Shown piece by piece: positions 26,856 through 36,894 of a stretch of DNA of 64,000 nucleotides. A model generated the notes under the pieces. The model made no database searches, was not told the origin of the DNA, and was given only the letters and a program-made list of their open reading frames with translations. The position numbers and the translations under genes were made by a program. Source of the stretch: DATFVA01 sp963747755 (GTDB lineage: Bacteria; Bacteroidota; Ignavibacteria; Ignavibacteriales; Ignavibacteriaceae); the NCBI GenBank assembly GCA_963747755.1, contig CAVVGK010000001.1, forward strand, positions 1-64,000. Direction: 5' to 3'. Positions within the stretch are counted from its first letter, which is position 1; each line of letters starts with the position of its first letter.

Positions 26856-29204
26856 TTATTCGACGAGGATTTCATCACAGAAGAGCCAGGCAGGTTCTCC
26901 AACTCCAACGTGCCATGGAGGACAGAGACCGATATTTTTTGCTATTACATGAATGAATCGAATTGCGGAACCATCCCATTTCTCCGTAAAAGATTTCACA
27001 TATAGTGAATCACTGTTTAATTCGGAAGAATCAATTTCCGATTTATAGCTCAGATATTTTATTCCATCTGCAGATACCGAAATATTGATACTCTTCGGAA
27101 GGAATATCCAGGCAGAGATGTCCTGTAAAAAGCCGATTGATATTTGGTTAACAGGTACAGAGTTCCCCAGGTCCAGTATTACATCCAGATCTTTTTCTGC
27201 AAATCCCTGCCAGTTTCCGTCATTATAATAAACGGAACCTCTGAGTCCATCTGCAAGAGTATTTTTTTCATTTATACCCTTATATTTTTTTGCCGGGAGG
27301 TCTGCATAAAAGACCTTCTTACCTATTTCGAGTCCACGGGTTAGAGTCTTTTCACTTACAAAGCGCGGGACATTACCCTGCATCATTGAAGCTTTTATTG
27401 TTATAGATTTATCCGTATTGAAGGGAGCCTTATACAATGTTGAGCCGGTATCGGGATCCATTCCGTTCATAGTGTAATAAATATGAGGATCAGGCTGTTC
27501 TGAATTTAAAGAAATAGTGAACTCATTTTTTTCATCATTATATACCGGGTTTATTTTTACCTCAAAAGCACCGCGGGAGTAATTTAATCCCGAATAATCA
27601 AAAAATTTATAATGCTGCTGAACCCTTGCCAGAAAATCTTCCCAGTTTTTATTTTCCGGGACTGACCAAACATCCTCCGAGAGGGCGAGCATTCTTGGAA
27701 GGATCATATATTCAGCACGTTCGGGGGTTTTAATTAATTCCGTCCAGAGATTGGCCTGAGCTCCGAGTATATGTCCCGATTCTTTTTCATTTAATCCCGG
27801 GGGAAGCGGATCAAAAGAATAAACATTCTTAAGCGTGATAATTCCTCCGGTTCCCAGGGTATCATAATGCGGATTATCCTGGTAGTAATCGAAGTAGCAG
27901 TACTTTGTGGGCGTCATAATCACATTGTAACCGGAAGCAGCAGCTTCAGAGCCTTTTGACATATCGTTCCAGCACATGACCGTAGCTCCGGGAGCCAGAG
28001 CTCCCTCCATTATCTCATCCCAGCCGATCATTTTTTTACCGATTGAATCAAGGAACACGCCTATTTTTTTAGTGAAATAACTTTGAAGATCTTCAACATC
28101 ATTTAACCCTTCCTTGCGGATCCTTGCCTGGCATTTAGGACAATTTTTCCAGTTTGTTTTATCCGCTTCATCTCCGCCTATGTGTATGTATGGGCCGGGG
28201 AATAAAGTACTTACTTCCGACAAAATATTTTTTATGAATGTAAAAGTACTGTCGCTGCCGGCGCAGAATATATCTTTGTTCGGCCAGTAGCCGCCGGGAC
28301 AAACATTAAGAGTTTCACCAGTACATGAATACTGCGGGTAGGCGGCAAATACCTCACTTGAATGTGCAGGCATTTCAATTTCAGGAATCACAGTTATGAA
28401 ACGGTCTGCAGCATATTTCACAATTTCTCTAACGTCATCCTGAGTATAGTAACCTCCGTAGGATGCTTTCTCACCCTTCTTAACAGGTGACCATTTTCCC
28501 CAGGGTTGATTTTCCCTGTCAGTTCTCCACGCACTTACTTTTGTGAGCAGCGGATATTTTTTAATCTCGATTCTCCAGCCGTTATCATCAGTGAGGTGCC
28601 AGTGAAAGTAATTCATTTTATACATCGCCATCAGGTCAAGATATTTTTTAATAAATTCTTTTGGAAAGAAATGACGCGACACATCCAGGTGCATACCCCT
28701 GTACGAGAAACGGGGCTTATCTTTTATCAGGAGACAGGGGATATTCCACACGGTATTTGCGGCAGGGGACCGGCCGAAGATTTCAGGAGGAAGCAGCTGC
28801 AGTAATGATTGGATGCCGTAGAAGAGTCCATTTGTACGATTAGCTTTGATTACAACCGAATTATCTTTTACTTCGAGGGTATATTCTTCAGAGTCTGCCT
28901 CAGGATGACCGGTTAACTTAAATTCAATAAAATTATTATTAGTCTGACCATTATTTGTCGTGATCCGCAAATCAAAACCGGTTGGGTGTTTCAAAGCATC
29001 TCCAAGAATTACGGCAAGCTTATTTGTCAGGCTGTCATTATCAGGAATTACTATTGTTGTATTTTCATTCAATATGAAATTACCGGGGTGCATCTTGATT
29101 AGATTAGGTTTGGGAATGATATTAACAGAGGTTTGACAGAAACCAGTTGCATTCAGAAGAATTACGAGCAGGATAAAGCCGGGGAAAAAATATCTGATCT
29201 TCAT
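26856..29204 (-). CDS. Beta-N-acetylhexosaminidase, GH20
   Basis: 782 aa, exported (signal MKIRYFFPGFILLVILLNATGFCQ). Releases terminal GlcNAc/GalNAc from glycans or chitin fragments. Order: GH20b-type N-terminal domain (IIPKPNLIKMHPGNF...GLFYGIQSLLQLLP), catalytic barrel starting YRGMHLDVSRHFFP with WHLTDDNGWRIEIKKYP, the catalytic Asp-Glu pair in IHIGGDEADKTNW, and substrate tryptophans (AQANLWTELI). A chitobiase C-terminal-like domain (IYYTMNGMDPDTGSTLY) and an F5/8C-like carbohydrate-binding domain at the end follow. The ATG at 29204 is used; the longer frame starts at a TTG three codons earlier. Alone on the minus strand. No T9SS tail is visible, so it may be periplasmic. Confidence 0.93.
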   Translation of the reverse strand: MKIRYFFPGFILLVILLNATGFCQTSVNIIPKPNLIKMHPGNFILNENTTIVIPDNDSLTNKLAVILGDALKHPTGFDLRITTNNGQTNNNFIEFKLTGHPEADSEEYTLEVKDNSVVIKANRTNGLFYGIQSLLQLLPPEIFGRSPAANTVWNIPCLLIKDKPRFSYRGMHLDVSRHFFPKEFIKKYLDLMAMYKMNYFHWHLTDDNGWRIEIKKYPLLTKVSAWRTDRENQPWGKWSPVKKGEKASYGGYYTQDDVREIVKYAADRFITVIPEIEMPAHSSEVFAAYPQYSCTGETLNVCPGGYWPNKDIFCAGSDSTFTFIKNILSEVSTLFPGPYIHIGGDEADKTNWKNCPKCQARIRKEGLNDVEDLQSYFTKKIGVFLDSIGKKMIGWDEIMEGALAPGATVMCWNDMSKGSEAAASGYNVIMTPTKYCYFDYYQDNPHYDTLGTGGIITLKNVYSFDPLPPGLNEKESGHILGAQANLWTELIKTPERAEYMILPRMLALSEDVWSVPENKNWEDFLARVQQHYKFFDYSGLNYSRGAFEVKINPVYNDEKNEFTISLNSEQPDPHIYYTMNGMDPDTGSTLYKAPFNTDKSITIKASMMQGNVPRFVSEKTLTRGLEIGKKVFYADLPAKKYKGINEKNTLADGLRGSVYYNDGNWQGFAEKDLDVILDLGNSVPVNQISIGFLQDISAWIFLPKSINISVSADGIKYLSYKSEIDSSELNSDSLYVKSFTEKWDGSAIRFIHVIAKNIGLCPPWHVGVGEPAWLFCDEILVE

Positions 29205-29416
29205 CGTACACAAATCTAATTAAAATTCAGAACTTTTGAACGACCACAAAGTGACAATTAAATTATAACGGAGTGGCATTTAAATATTCCCTTCTTCTCT
29301 CAGTTACTTCGTTACTAAGTAGGCATATTCACAAATATTATAACGTATAATAAGTTGTAATTTTGTCCTTAGCATCAATAAAATTTAATTTTCAACTTGT
29401 TGTGTGAGGACTTGTA

Positions 29417-30087
29417 GCGGTGTCCGACCTGTCCCGCCTCTTGCCTTCATCAGGGCGGGAGAGACTTGCGTCCCGATTAACCTGCTGGAACTTTTGTGTT
29501 CTTTTCCTTCAAGTCGGGATGTTGAGCGCAGCCAAATCGAGGACACGGTAATTGTAAAATGTTCTCTAGTAATTAATTTTCTATTAAGACCGGTTATCTC
29601 GATACATTCCTCATTCCGCTCGCTATATTTTTACGAATCTCGCTTCATTCGGAACACTCGATAACCGCGATAATTATTAAATCTTTCGCGGTGTCCGACC
29701 TGTCCCGCCCCTTGCCTTCATCAGGGCGGGAGTATCCCGATTAACCTGCTGGAACTTTTGTGTTCTTTTCCTTCAAGTCGGGATGTTGAGCGCAGCCAAA
29801 TCGAGGATACGGTAATTGTAAAATGTTCTCAGTAATTAATTTTCTATTAAGACCGGTTATCTCGATACGTTCCTCATTCCGCTCGCTATATTTTTACGAA
29901 TCTCGCTTCATTCGGAACACTCGATAACCGCGATAATTATTAAATCTTTCGCGGTGTCCGACCTGTCCCGCCCCTTGCCTTCATCAGGGCGGGTTTATCC
30001 CGACAAAGCTTACTTGGTCGGGGAGTGCCTCGCCTTCGTTTACTATTTGGCGAGGTGTATCGAGGACACCGTATTAGAGATATTTAA
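29417..30087. repeat. Dispersed repeat block 2 (two units, about 266 bp apart)
   Basis: Two core units (near 29560-29700 and 29826-29970) of the family described at 421-1300, with a final section GCCTCGCC...GGCGAGGTGTATCGAGGACACCG that is shared with block 3. The block begins GCGGTGTCC and ends GGACACCG, a short inverted terminal match. The open frame 29404-29664 is part of the repeat. The remaining gap to 30216 shows nothing else. Confidence 0.88.
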
Positions 30088-30216
30088 ATTCCAACAATTT
30101 GTTGAAAACCTTTAACATATCTGATCGGCATCCTGCTTAATTAAAATAATACGTCACCGAATTTATAAGTCTCTCCTTCCTCCTTTCTGAAATAAATTCT
30201 AATATTCCTGATGCTT

Positions 30217-30639
30217 TTAGGGAGCTTCTAAGACATCCTCTTTGAAGGAGGATACAATATTTTGGGCTGTAGAATCCAGTTGTGATTCCTTTGCAGTTGA
30301 TAAAATTGAAGTCAGGTATGTATAAGTTTTGTAGCCTTTACAGTCGGACGGAGCAAGGAAGACGGTTGAAAAGACGTACCCAAGCTTATCTCCTTCTTTT
30401 GTCAGGTTCTCAAACATCATAATTTTTATCTTATAACTCTCATTATTTTCAACCAGGAATACATCGTTTATTTTTCTTAGTTCATCTTTAACAAATCCTG
30501 TGAACCTTGTTTTAATTTTATCAGGCGTCTTCTGATTCGTTGTTACTTCAACAAGAACTTTTTTATTCTGAGCAGCGACAGGTTGTACAGGTATGACGAA
30601 TAGGGTTATAAGCAAATAAAAATAAATAAAGTATTTCAT
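30217..30639 (-). CDS. Exported hypothetical protein
   Basis: 140 aa. Signal peptide MKYFIYFYLLITLFVIPVQPVAAQ, then a mature part of about 115 residues (KKVLVEVTTNQKTPDKIKTRFTG...) with alternating strands and one cysteine in PSDCKGYKTYTYL. No domain recognised. It is upstream of nothing obvious; the neighbouring lipoprotein gene on the same strand ends in its own terminator, so they are probably separate units. Confidence 0.7.
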   Translation of the reverse strand: MKYFIYFYLLITLFVIPVQPVAAQNKKVLVEVTTNQKTPDKIKTRFTGFVKDELRKINDVFLVENNESYKIKIMMFENLTKEGDKLGYVFSTVFLAPSDCKGYKTYTYLTSILSTAKESQLDSTAQNIVSSFKEDVLEAP

Positions 30640-30739
30640 TAGACTGCCTTTATACTTTGGTTAATATTTAATCTGCTAAAAATATCTTTTTAATTGAGTT
30701 GTGGATGTGACCAATTGAGGGTCTATAATCCGTTCAGGT

Positions 30740-30774
30740 AAAAAATAACCCCCTGAGGATAATCAGGGGGTTAG
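30740..30774 (-). terminator. Intrinsic terminator after the lipoprotein gene
   Basis: CCCCCTG and CAGGGGG around an eight-base loop; on the minus strand it exits into TTATTTTTT. Confidence 0.8.
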
Positions 30775-30801
30775 TAAAATATAGTGATTGATTTTAGTGG
30801 T

Positions 30802-32337
30802 TTATTGGCGTGTCATAAAATTGAACATCTCTGTGTACGTATTTCCATTATCGCCTGAATGTCCGTTTATAATTGAAATAAATGAATCAGAGGCGGCTTC
30901 ATCAATTGAAGACAACGGAAAGAACCGCATAACCATCCAGGAATAAGGGGCGTTTACAGGCAGACCAAGGCCCTGCGGAGCAAGATTTGGTATATTGGTG
31001 CTGTTTGCAGCCGTGAAAATATAATAAACCGGGTCACCCGGATTTGAAGGCATAATCTGGATATAATTTATACCTGTTCCTCCTCCCTGCGTCCAAAGAA
31101 ACTGAGTTGTGGAATCAATCTCCGTTCCATTATGGACCGGTAAATTCAGCTGCGGTGCATTAGCAAGTTCAATGATCACACCATGAGAACCTCCGGTAAT
31201 GCCTTTTTTATGATAATATGTGCTGCGCTGACTAGGAAAAGCAGAAATCGCAGCCTGTACATGAATTTCAAAGCTGGTTCCTGTAATTGATGGTACACTA
31301 TAGCTGAAGTTATCCGTAAGTGCCGCACCGAACTCATAGCACAGACTTATGGAAGCTCCTCCAAAATTAATCTCAAGCTGCTTCTGAGTAATATTGTAGC
31401 TGGATGATGGTTTTGTGATTGAGCCATTTATATTCATTTCAGCAGGATCAGTAAAATCGGATTCCAGGAAATTGTTCCCGCTGAAGGTTCCTCCTTCACT
31501 GATGGTGATTTGCCGGGAGCCATATGCGTCATATTGTGAAGGAAGCCCGGCGGTATTCACTGTCCATCTTAAAACCTGGAGTTTCCCTGAAAAAGATGAT
31601 GTATTTCCTTTCCAGTCCGCAAAGATAGTGTAAGCTCCCGTTGCTTGATCAGCAGTAGTTGACCAGCCTCTTGTGCCGCTGCTGAAGCATACAAGTGTAT
31701 TTTCTCCTGATACCGGGACGCTTCCACTGATCTCGGCCTGCCTGCTTGGGGTTGTTGAACCCAGATACAGAAGGCTGGGGTTAGGACTTGTTAGGCCCTG
31801 GTAAACAACAGCTGTTTTTGCTGTGCTCATTATGGTTCTTATCTCATACGGTGCAGCAACGTTCTGTATTGTAAAAGAGCCATCACTACCGGTAGTAGTA
31901 GGGGATTTGCCTTTTATTACAACGGTAATTCCTGAGATTGGTTCTCCGTCAATATCTTTCACGTATCCATTTACAGCCATTGTTAATGAAGCGTTAACCT
32001 GCAGGGAAGCCGTAGCTGAACCCGCGGAATTCGTTGCTGTCAGAGTAAATGTTGTAGCAGCTGCAACGAAAACTGTTACGGAACCGGTGTCAGATGGTGA
32101 TACCGATCCGACAGATGGTGCTATCGACAGATTTGCAGCATTGTTGACTATCCAGCCCAATTTTACGGAGTCTCCTCCTGCCGGAACAGAGACCGGATCA
32201 GCTGTGAACGAAACAATAGTCGGATTGACCGTCTGCTGCGGAGATGTTGTAGAATCCTCTTTACAGCCTCCTGCAAGCAGTAAAATCAGGATAGGTACAC
32301 TGAACCAGAAGAATGATCTGATACGAAAAGTAAACAT
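30802..32337 (-). CDS. Lipoprotein with Ig-like and carboxypeptidase-regulatory-like domains
   Basis: 511 aa. A lipobox (LLLAGGC) around residue 25 indicates membrane anchoring. Residues about 38-115 form an Ig-like domain of the type IVSFTADPVSVPAGGDSVKLGW...TFTLTATNSAGSA. Next is a CarboxypepD_reg-like fold (VNGYVKDIDGEPISGITVVIKG...GSFTIQNV) and a long unrecognised beta-rich region. Near the end NAPQLNLPVHNGTEIDSTTQFLW resembles a fibronectin-like start. Likely a surface or periplasmic binding lipoprotein; role unknown. A terminator follows. Confidence 0.75.
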   Translation of the reverse strand: MFTFRIRSFFWFSVPILILLLAGGCKEDSTTSPQQTVNPTIVSFTADPVSVPAGGDSVKLGWIVNNAANLSIAPSVGSVSPSDTGSVTVFVAAATTFTLTATNSAGSATASLQVNASLTMAVNGYVKDIDGEPISGITVVIKGKSPTTTGSDGSFTIQNVAAPYEIRTIMSTAKTAVVYQGLTSPNPSLLYLGSTTPSRQAEISGSVPVSGENTLVCFSSGTRGWSTTADQATGAYTIFADWKGNTSSFSGKLQVLRWTVNTAGLPSQYDAYGSRQITISEGGTFSGNNFLESDFTDPAEMNINGSITKPSSSYNITQKQLEINFGGASISLCYEFGAALTDNFSYSVPSITGTSFEIHVQAAISAFPSQRSTYYHKKGITGGSHGVIIELANAPQLNLPVHNGTEIDSTTQFLWTQGGGTGINYIQIMPSNPGDPVYYIFTAANSTNIPNLAPQGLGLPVNAPYSWMVMRFFPLSSIDEAASDSFISIINGHSGDNGNTYTEMFNFMTRQ

Positions 32338-32938
32338 GACTTCCTCCTTTAATTCTTCTTAAAATTTATATCTGCTTCGGAGAGCTTTCGAATAGTCATT
32401 TCCAATATATATCTGTCCCTGCTCATTTTCCCACTCTTACGAAGTAGAACGAATAATCATTATTAATTTGCAATTATTAATTGATAATATCAATAATTAA
32501 TGATAGCTATGACTAAAATAATGAAGGAGGCGACAATATTGTCGGAAAGTCATCTGTGAAGTTCTCAGCGTTATAAACCAGGTATATAAGTATCCCCGGT
32601 AATATTTTTGTCCTGCTAAAATAGCGATCTTCACCCCGTCTATCGACGGGATCCTCGACTTCTTACGATTTTTTGGTCAGGATATTAAAACCGATCCTGT
32701 ATGTAAATAAGTCTCTTACTGCACTCCCGTTTGATCCGTCATCCCGAGTACAAATTATATAATAAAAGTGGGAGGATTCGTCTCGTTGAAGGTTTACGCT
32801 ATGCCAAGAAGAGAAGCTGCAAATATTTCCATTGCTGTTATATCGCTATTAAAATCACGGGGGTTCCGAATGGTTTCATAATATATTAATAATTGCCCAA
32901 CCAACTCTTGCAGATAATTTAGTATATTCTTAACTTTC
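32338..32938. other. Intergenic region with a CGACAATATTGTCG palindrome
   Basis: About 600 bases without a supported gene, between divergent lipoprotein and TrmB copy 2. It contains a perfect 14-bp palindrome at 32531-32544 (CGACAAT/ATTGTCG) and a small hairpin CCCGTC/GACGGG at 32635-32650. The rest is featureless AT-rich DNA. Confidence 0.5.
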
Positions 32939-32963
32939 TGTATCCCTTTATAGAAGGGATACA
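32939..32963. promoter_or_regulatory. Palindromic operator before TrmB copy 2
   Basis: Ten-base arms TGTATCCCTT and AAGGGATACA with a five-base centre. The TGTATCCC / GGGATACA half-sites are those of the palindrome at 2115-2140, but nine bases apart instead of six. It ends 33 bases before the ATG. Autoregulation inferred. Confidence 0.75.
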
Positions 32964-32996
32964 ATAAAGTGACGAATATAGTCTAAAAAGAGGATT

Positions 32997-33869
32997 ATGG
33001 AACTTATTACCAAACTGCAGCAGATAGGACTTACCAAGCGGGAGGCCGAGGTTTACCTGGCACTTTTGAAGAGGAAAGAGTACACAGCTCCTGAGCTTAC
33101 AAAAATAACCACCATTACGAGGACGAAGATTTATGAAATTCTTCAAAGCCTGGTTCACAAGGGAATCGTGACAGAGAGCAGCCGGGATGGTAATAAAATG
33201 TACCGCAGCATCGATCCTCATTTAGCTTTGCAGAATATCATAGCGAACTATGAGCAGACCGTTGAGCAGAAGAAAGTAGAATTTGAACAGAAGCAGAAGT
33301 TTGATATCGAAATGAAGAGAAATGCTGCCGGGCTGCTTGAGCAGGAATTAGTTGTGCTTCATGAAGACAGCGCCGATAACCTGGAGCCTTTCGATTATAT
33401 TGAGATGCTGACCGACATACGACAGATAGGGGAGAGATGGGTTACCATTCAACAGAATACAAAAAAAGAATTACTTGTATTTACCAAACCTCCTTATACT
33501 ACTCCTGCGCTTGAGGATAATATTGAACATGAAAAGGAGTTATTCCGGAAACAGAATATTATTGTAAAGGGACTGTATGAATACGGGGAACTTACACAGG
33601 AAGAGCTTGACAGCCTGGTAAGATCTGTTAAGATCTACCGGGAGATCGGTGAGGAAGCCAGGCTGATAAAAAAACTTCCGATGAAACTTGTAATAAGCGA
33701 CGAAGCATTAGTAATGTTTGCCCTGAATGACAGAATTTCTTTAAAGCCGAACATAACGAGTATCTATGTTGATCATCCTGCTTATGCTGCGGCATTAAAG
33801 AAAATGTTCGAGAGCTACTGGGCAGAAGGTATTAATGTGGAAGCATTCAAACAAACAATAAATAAATAA
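32997..33869 (+). CDS. TrmB-family transcriptional regulator, copy 2
   Basis: 290 aa, paralogue of 2153-2968 over its whole length. Winged helix at about 5-75 (IGLTKREAEVYLALLKRKEYTAPELTKITTITRTKIYEILQSLVHKG), a longer coiled coil (YEQTVEQKKVEFEQKQKFDIEMKRN), and the C-terminal domain with LLVFTKPPYTTP and DHPAYAAALKKMFESYW. AGAGG precedes the ATG. The recognition region is almost identical to copy 1, so both may bind either palindrome. It is followed after 38 bases by a T9SS propeller gene, the same order as at 2.1-5.5 kb. Confidence 0.9.
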   Translation: MELITKLQQIGLTKREAEVYLALLKRKEYTAPELTKITTITRTKIYEILQSLVHKGIVTESSRDGNKMYRSIDPHLALQNIIANYEQTVEQKKVEFEQKQKFDIEMKRNAAGLLEQELVVLHEDSADNLEPFDYIEMLTDIRQIGERWVTIQQNTKKELLVFTKPPYTTPALEDNIEHEKELFRKQNIIVKGLYEYGELTQEELDSLVRSVKIYREIGEEARLIKKLPMKLVISDEALVMFALNDRISLKPNITSIYVDHPAYAAALKKMFESYWAEGINVEAFKQTINK

Positions 33870-33907
33870 TTTCTTTCTCTCCACACTATCAAAAATAAAG
33901 GATAAAT

Positions 33908-36311
33908 ATGGTTTACAAACTATTACGATCTGCGGCCTTTTTACTGGCTTATATGATTTTAAGTTTCAATACCGCTGATGCACAATGGTACTGGCAGAAC
34001 CCGCTGCCGCAGGGAAATACACTTAACTGTGTGTCTTTCTCTGATGCTGATAACGGGCTTGCTGTGGGCGAAAACGGCGTGATTATAAGGACAACTGACG
34101 GAGGAGCAACATGGGTGAACCAGCCATCCGGTTTAACCATTAATCTTAACGGTGTTTCATTCGTTGATGGATATAACGGGACCGCGGTTGGACAGAATGG
34201 TAAAATTGTGAGCACAACAGACGGCGGTGAGACATGGCTCCCGCAGGTATCAGGAACAACCTTTCAGTTTCATGCTGTTTCATTTTCAGATGCGGATCAT
34301 GGTACAGCCGTTGCTAACAACGGACTCGTGCTTAGAACAACAGACGGCGGTGCAACATGGAACCCTCAGACAAGCGGTACAACTGAAGACCTCTTCGGTG
34401 TGGATTTCGTAGATGCAAATAATGGCACAATCGTAGGCAGCAATGGCACGATCCTGAGAACCACGAATGGCGGTACAGACTGGACTCCCCAGAACAGCGG
34501 TGTTACAAGTCTGCTGCATGGTATTTGTTTTACTGATATTAACACGGGAACTGCATGCGGGTCAGGATGGCGTAATCCTGAGAACCACGGACGGCGGTGC
34601 TGTCTGGACACCGCAGGACGGCGGGTTAAATCCCTGGGATTACGTCTATTCAGTTTCTTTCTATGATGCCGATCATGGATCTGCAGTTGTTTCCGGAGCT
34701 GTTATAATCACTACTACAGACGGCGGTGCAAACTGGACGCCATACAGTGTAGGAACCTGGAACGACCTTAATTTTGTGTCAATGACATCAGCAAACAGCG
34801 GTGTTGCAGTCGGATTCAACGGTATGATATACAAAACGACGAACAGCGGCACCACCTGGGAAAGCCAGCTGCAGGGAGTTTCGGATCAGGCAATCACTTC
34901 AGTTTCTTTTGCAGACAACACGCACGGCATTGCCGTCGGTACAGGCGGTGTTATTCTTACTACTACCAATGCAGGATTGAACTGGGACAGCCAGGTCAGC
35001 GGTGTTACTGTGGAACTATACGGTGTTTCTTATACCGATATAAATACAGCAACAGCAGTTGGAATGTCGGGCGTAATTCTCAGAACTACTGATGGAGGAA
35101 TTAACTGGGGCAGTCAGGCAAGCGGAACTTCTGAAAATCTTAACAGTGTTTCTTTTACTGATGCGGATAATGGTACAGCCGTTGGTCAGTCGGGTGTAAT
35201 CTTAAGAACTACAAACGGCGGTACTTCCTGGGAAACTCAGACCAGTGGAACAACCGTGGCGCTCTGGGCAGTCGCATTTTCTGATATGAATAACGGTATC
35301 GCAGCAGGGAATTCAGGTACCATTCTCAGAACGACAGATGGAGGAACCACCTGGACACCGCAGACATCCGGTACCAACGGTTCAATATACGGCGCTTGTT
35401 CTGTCGACGCAAATACGTATTATCTCTCCGGTTCTACTCCATATCCTGTAGTTGTAGGGCTTATCCTCAAAACAACCGACGGCGGAGCAACCTGGTCTCA
35501 GCAGAACAGCAACACAATAATGTTTCTGAACAGCATTGCTTTTTCAGATGCAGATAACGGCATCACAGGAGGTTTGAATGGTGTTATAATGCATACTACA
35601 GACGGCGGAGCCGACTGGGAGCCTATGGAAAGCAATACCGGAGCTATGGTAAGAGGTATGTACTTAGTGGATGCAAATACCGGTTATGCTGTTGGTGATA
35701 ACGGAATGATCCTTAAGCTTGGAGATACGCCCATTCCCGTGGAACTGGAATCATTTACAGGACAGGCCGATGGTGATGGCATCCGGTTATCGTGGAGTAC
35801 AGCCACAGAAACAAATAACTATGGTTTCAATGTTGAGCGGTTATCAAATGGTACATGGCTGCAGCTTGGTTTTGCAGGCGGCTCAGGCACTACAACATCA
35901 CGCGAATCATATTCTTTCACTGATGCAAAACCTTTACCCGGGAAAAATTACTACAGGTTAAAACAAACCGATTTCGATGGAACCTTCAAATACAGCAGCA
36001 CCATTGAAGTCAGTAATGCCGGCTCGCCATCAGATTATAATTTATCGCAGAACTACCCGAATCCTTTCAACCCGGCAACTACAATAAATTATGCACTGCC
36101 TACCGACAGTCATATTAAAATATTAGTATATAACGCGCTGGGTGAATTAGCTGAAGTTCTGGTAAACGGAATGAAGCCTGCCGGTTCCTACTCAGTCACA
36201 TGGAATGCTTCTAAATATCCTTCAGGACTTTATCTCTGCAAGATAGAAGCTTCGGCGGCTGACGGTAAAAGCAATTTCTCATCAGTTAAAAAAATGATAT
36301 TGATGAAATAA
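33908..36311 (+). pseudogene. T9SS-sorted Ycf48-like propeller protein, one frameshift
   Basis: Two overlapping frames form one gene. The first (33908-34666) has a signal peptide (MVYKLLRSAAFLLAYMILSFNTADAQ) and five blade repeats (SFSDADNGLAVGENGVIIRTTDGGATW). Near 34557-34570 the reading GTACGSGWRNP leaves the pattern, while the next frame continues it (GQDGVILRTTDGGAVW). One extra G in GCATGCGGGTCAGG explains it. The second frame carries about 11 more repeats, a fibronectin-like domain (IPVELESFTGQADGDGIRLSW) and a T9SS type A sorting domain (LSQNYPNPFNPATT, end VKKMILMK). Joined length is about 800 aa. The indel sits in a G run, so an assembly error is plausible. It follows TrmB copy 2. 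Confidence 0.85.
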
Positions 36312-36402
36312 AAGACAGCGTGAATATGTAGAGCGACCGGCCTTGCCTGTAGGCAGGAACGGTGTTTCGCTCAATCCAGTACAGAAAAAAAAGTCTCACT
36401 CA

Positions 36403-36432
36403 AAGGCTGCCTTAATAGGGCAGCCTTTTTTA
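36403..36432 (+). terminator. Intrinsic terminator after TrmB/propeller unit 2
   Basis: AAGGCTGCC and GGCAGCCTT around a short loop, then TTTTTATT. Confidence 0.85.
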
Positions 36433-36644
36433 TTCATATCTGTAAGCTGCGTTTAATACGTTTTTTCTTAACTGCCGGGATGCTGCAAGACTGTTGTATA
36501 TGAAAAATTTATTCTGTTTTCGAATCCTCAGTTTATCCTTTCAAAGTATCTCTCCCCACGTGATCCCAATACAGGCAAGACTAAAAACGTAAATTTTTAA
36601 TTCGGAACAACAACCTTATTGACAGAGTTGTATATCGAATTTAA

Positions 36645-36700
36645 AACGTATGTGAGACGAATCTGGAACGTATGTGAGACGTATGTGAGACGTATGTGAG
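36645..36700. repeat. Short direct repeats CGTATGTGAGA
   Basis: Four copies of (A)CGTATGTGAGA, the last three in tandem about ten bases apart, within the 930-bp gap between the propeller gene and GH92. A frame on the opposite strand (36641-36913) reads through it and is not considered a gene. Confidence 0.7.
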
Positions 36701-36818
36701 AGGGATTTGGAATGGGGGATTAGACTGGCATTCGGTGGTTCCCGCAGAGCGGTGCGGCCGGAATAAGTTTATTGGTAATATGCGGGATTTCGGTGATAAT
36801 CGCTGTCTCAACATTGAA

Positions 36819-36846
36819 TTGTCAATAGAATGACAACCAAATGTCA
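36819..36846. promoter_or_regulatory. Overlapping TTGTCA / TGACAA inverted repeats
   Basis: TTGTCA-ATAGAA-TGACAA at 36819-36836 is perfect. The right arm also forms a second pair TGACA...TGTCA ending at 36846. The motif resembles palindromes at 1471, 1609 and 32531. Possible regulator site; position about 400 bases before GH92. Confidence 0.35.
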
Positions 36847-36894
36847 ATTCGGAAATTTGAAATACACGATTCGCCCCACCACTGCGACACTCCA

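Noticed and set aside
29404..29664. 86-codon frame sharing its end with the 63-codon frames
   Set aside because: Part of the same repeat in block 2; no signal for translation.
34467..34666. Two separate overlapping propeller genes
   Set aside because: The second frame has no signal peptide and continues the blade repeat exactly where the first loses it.
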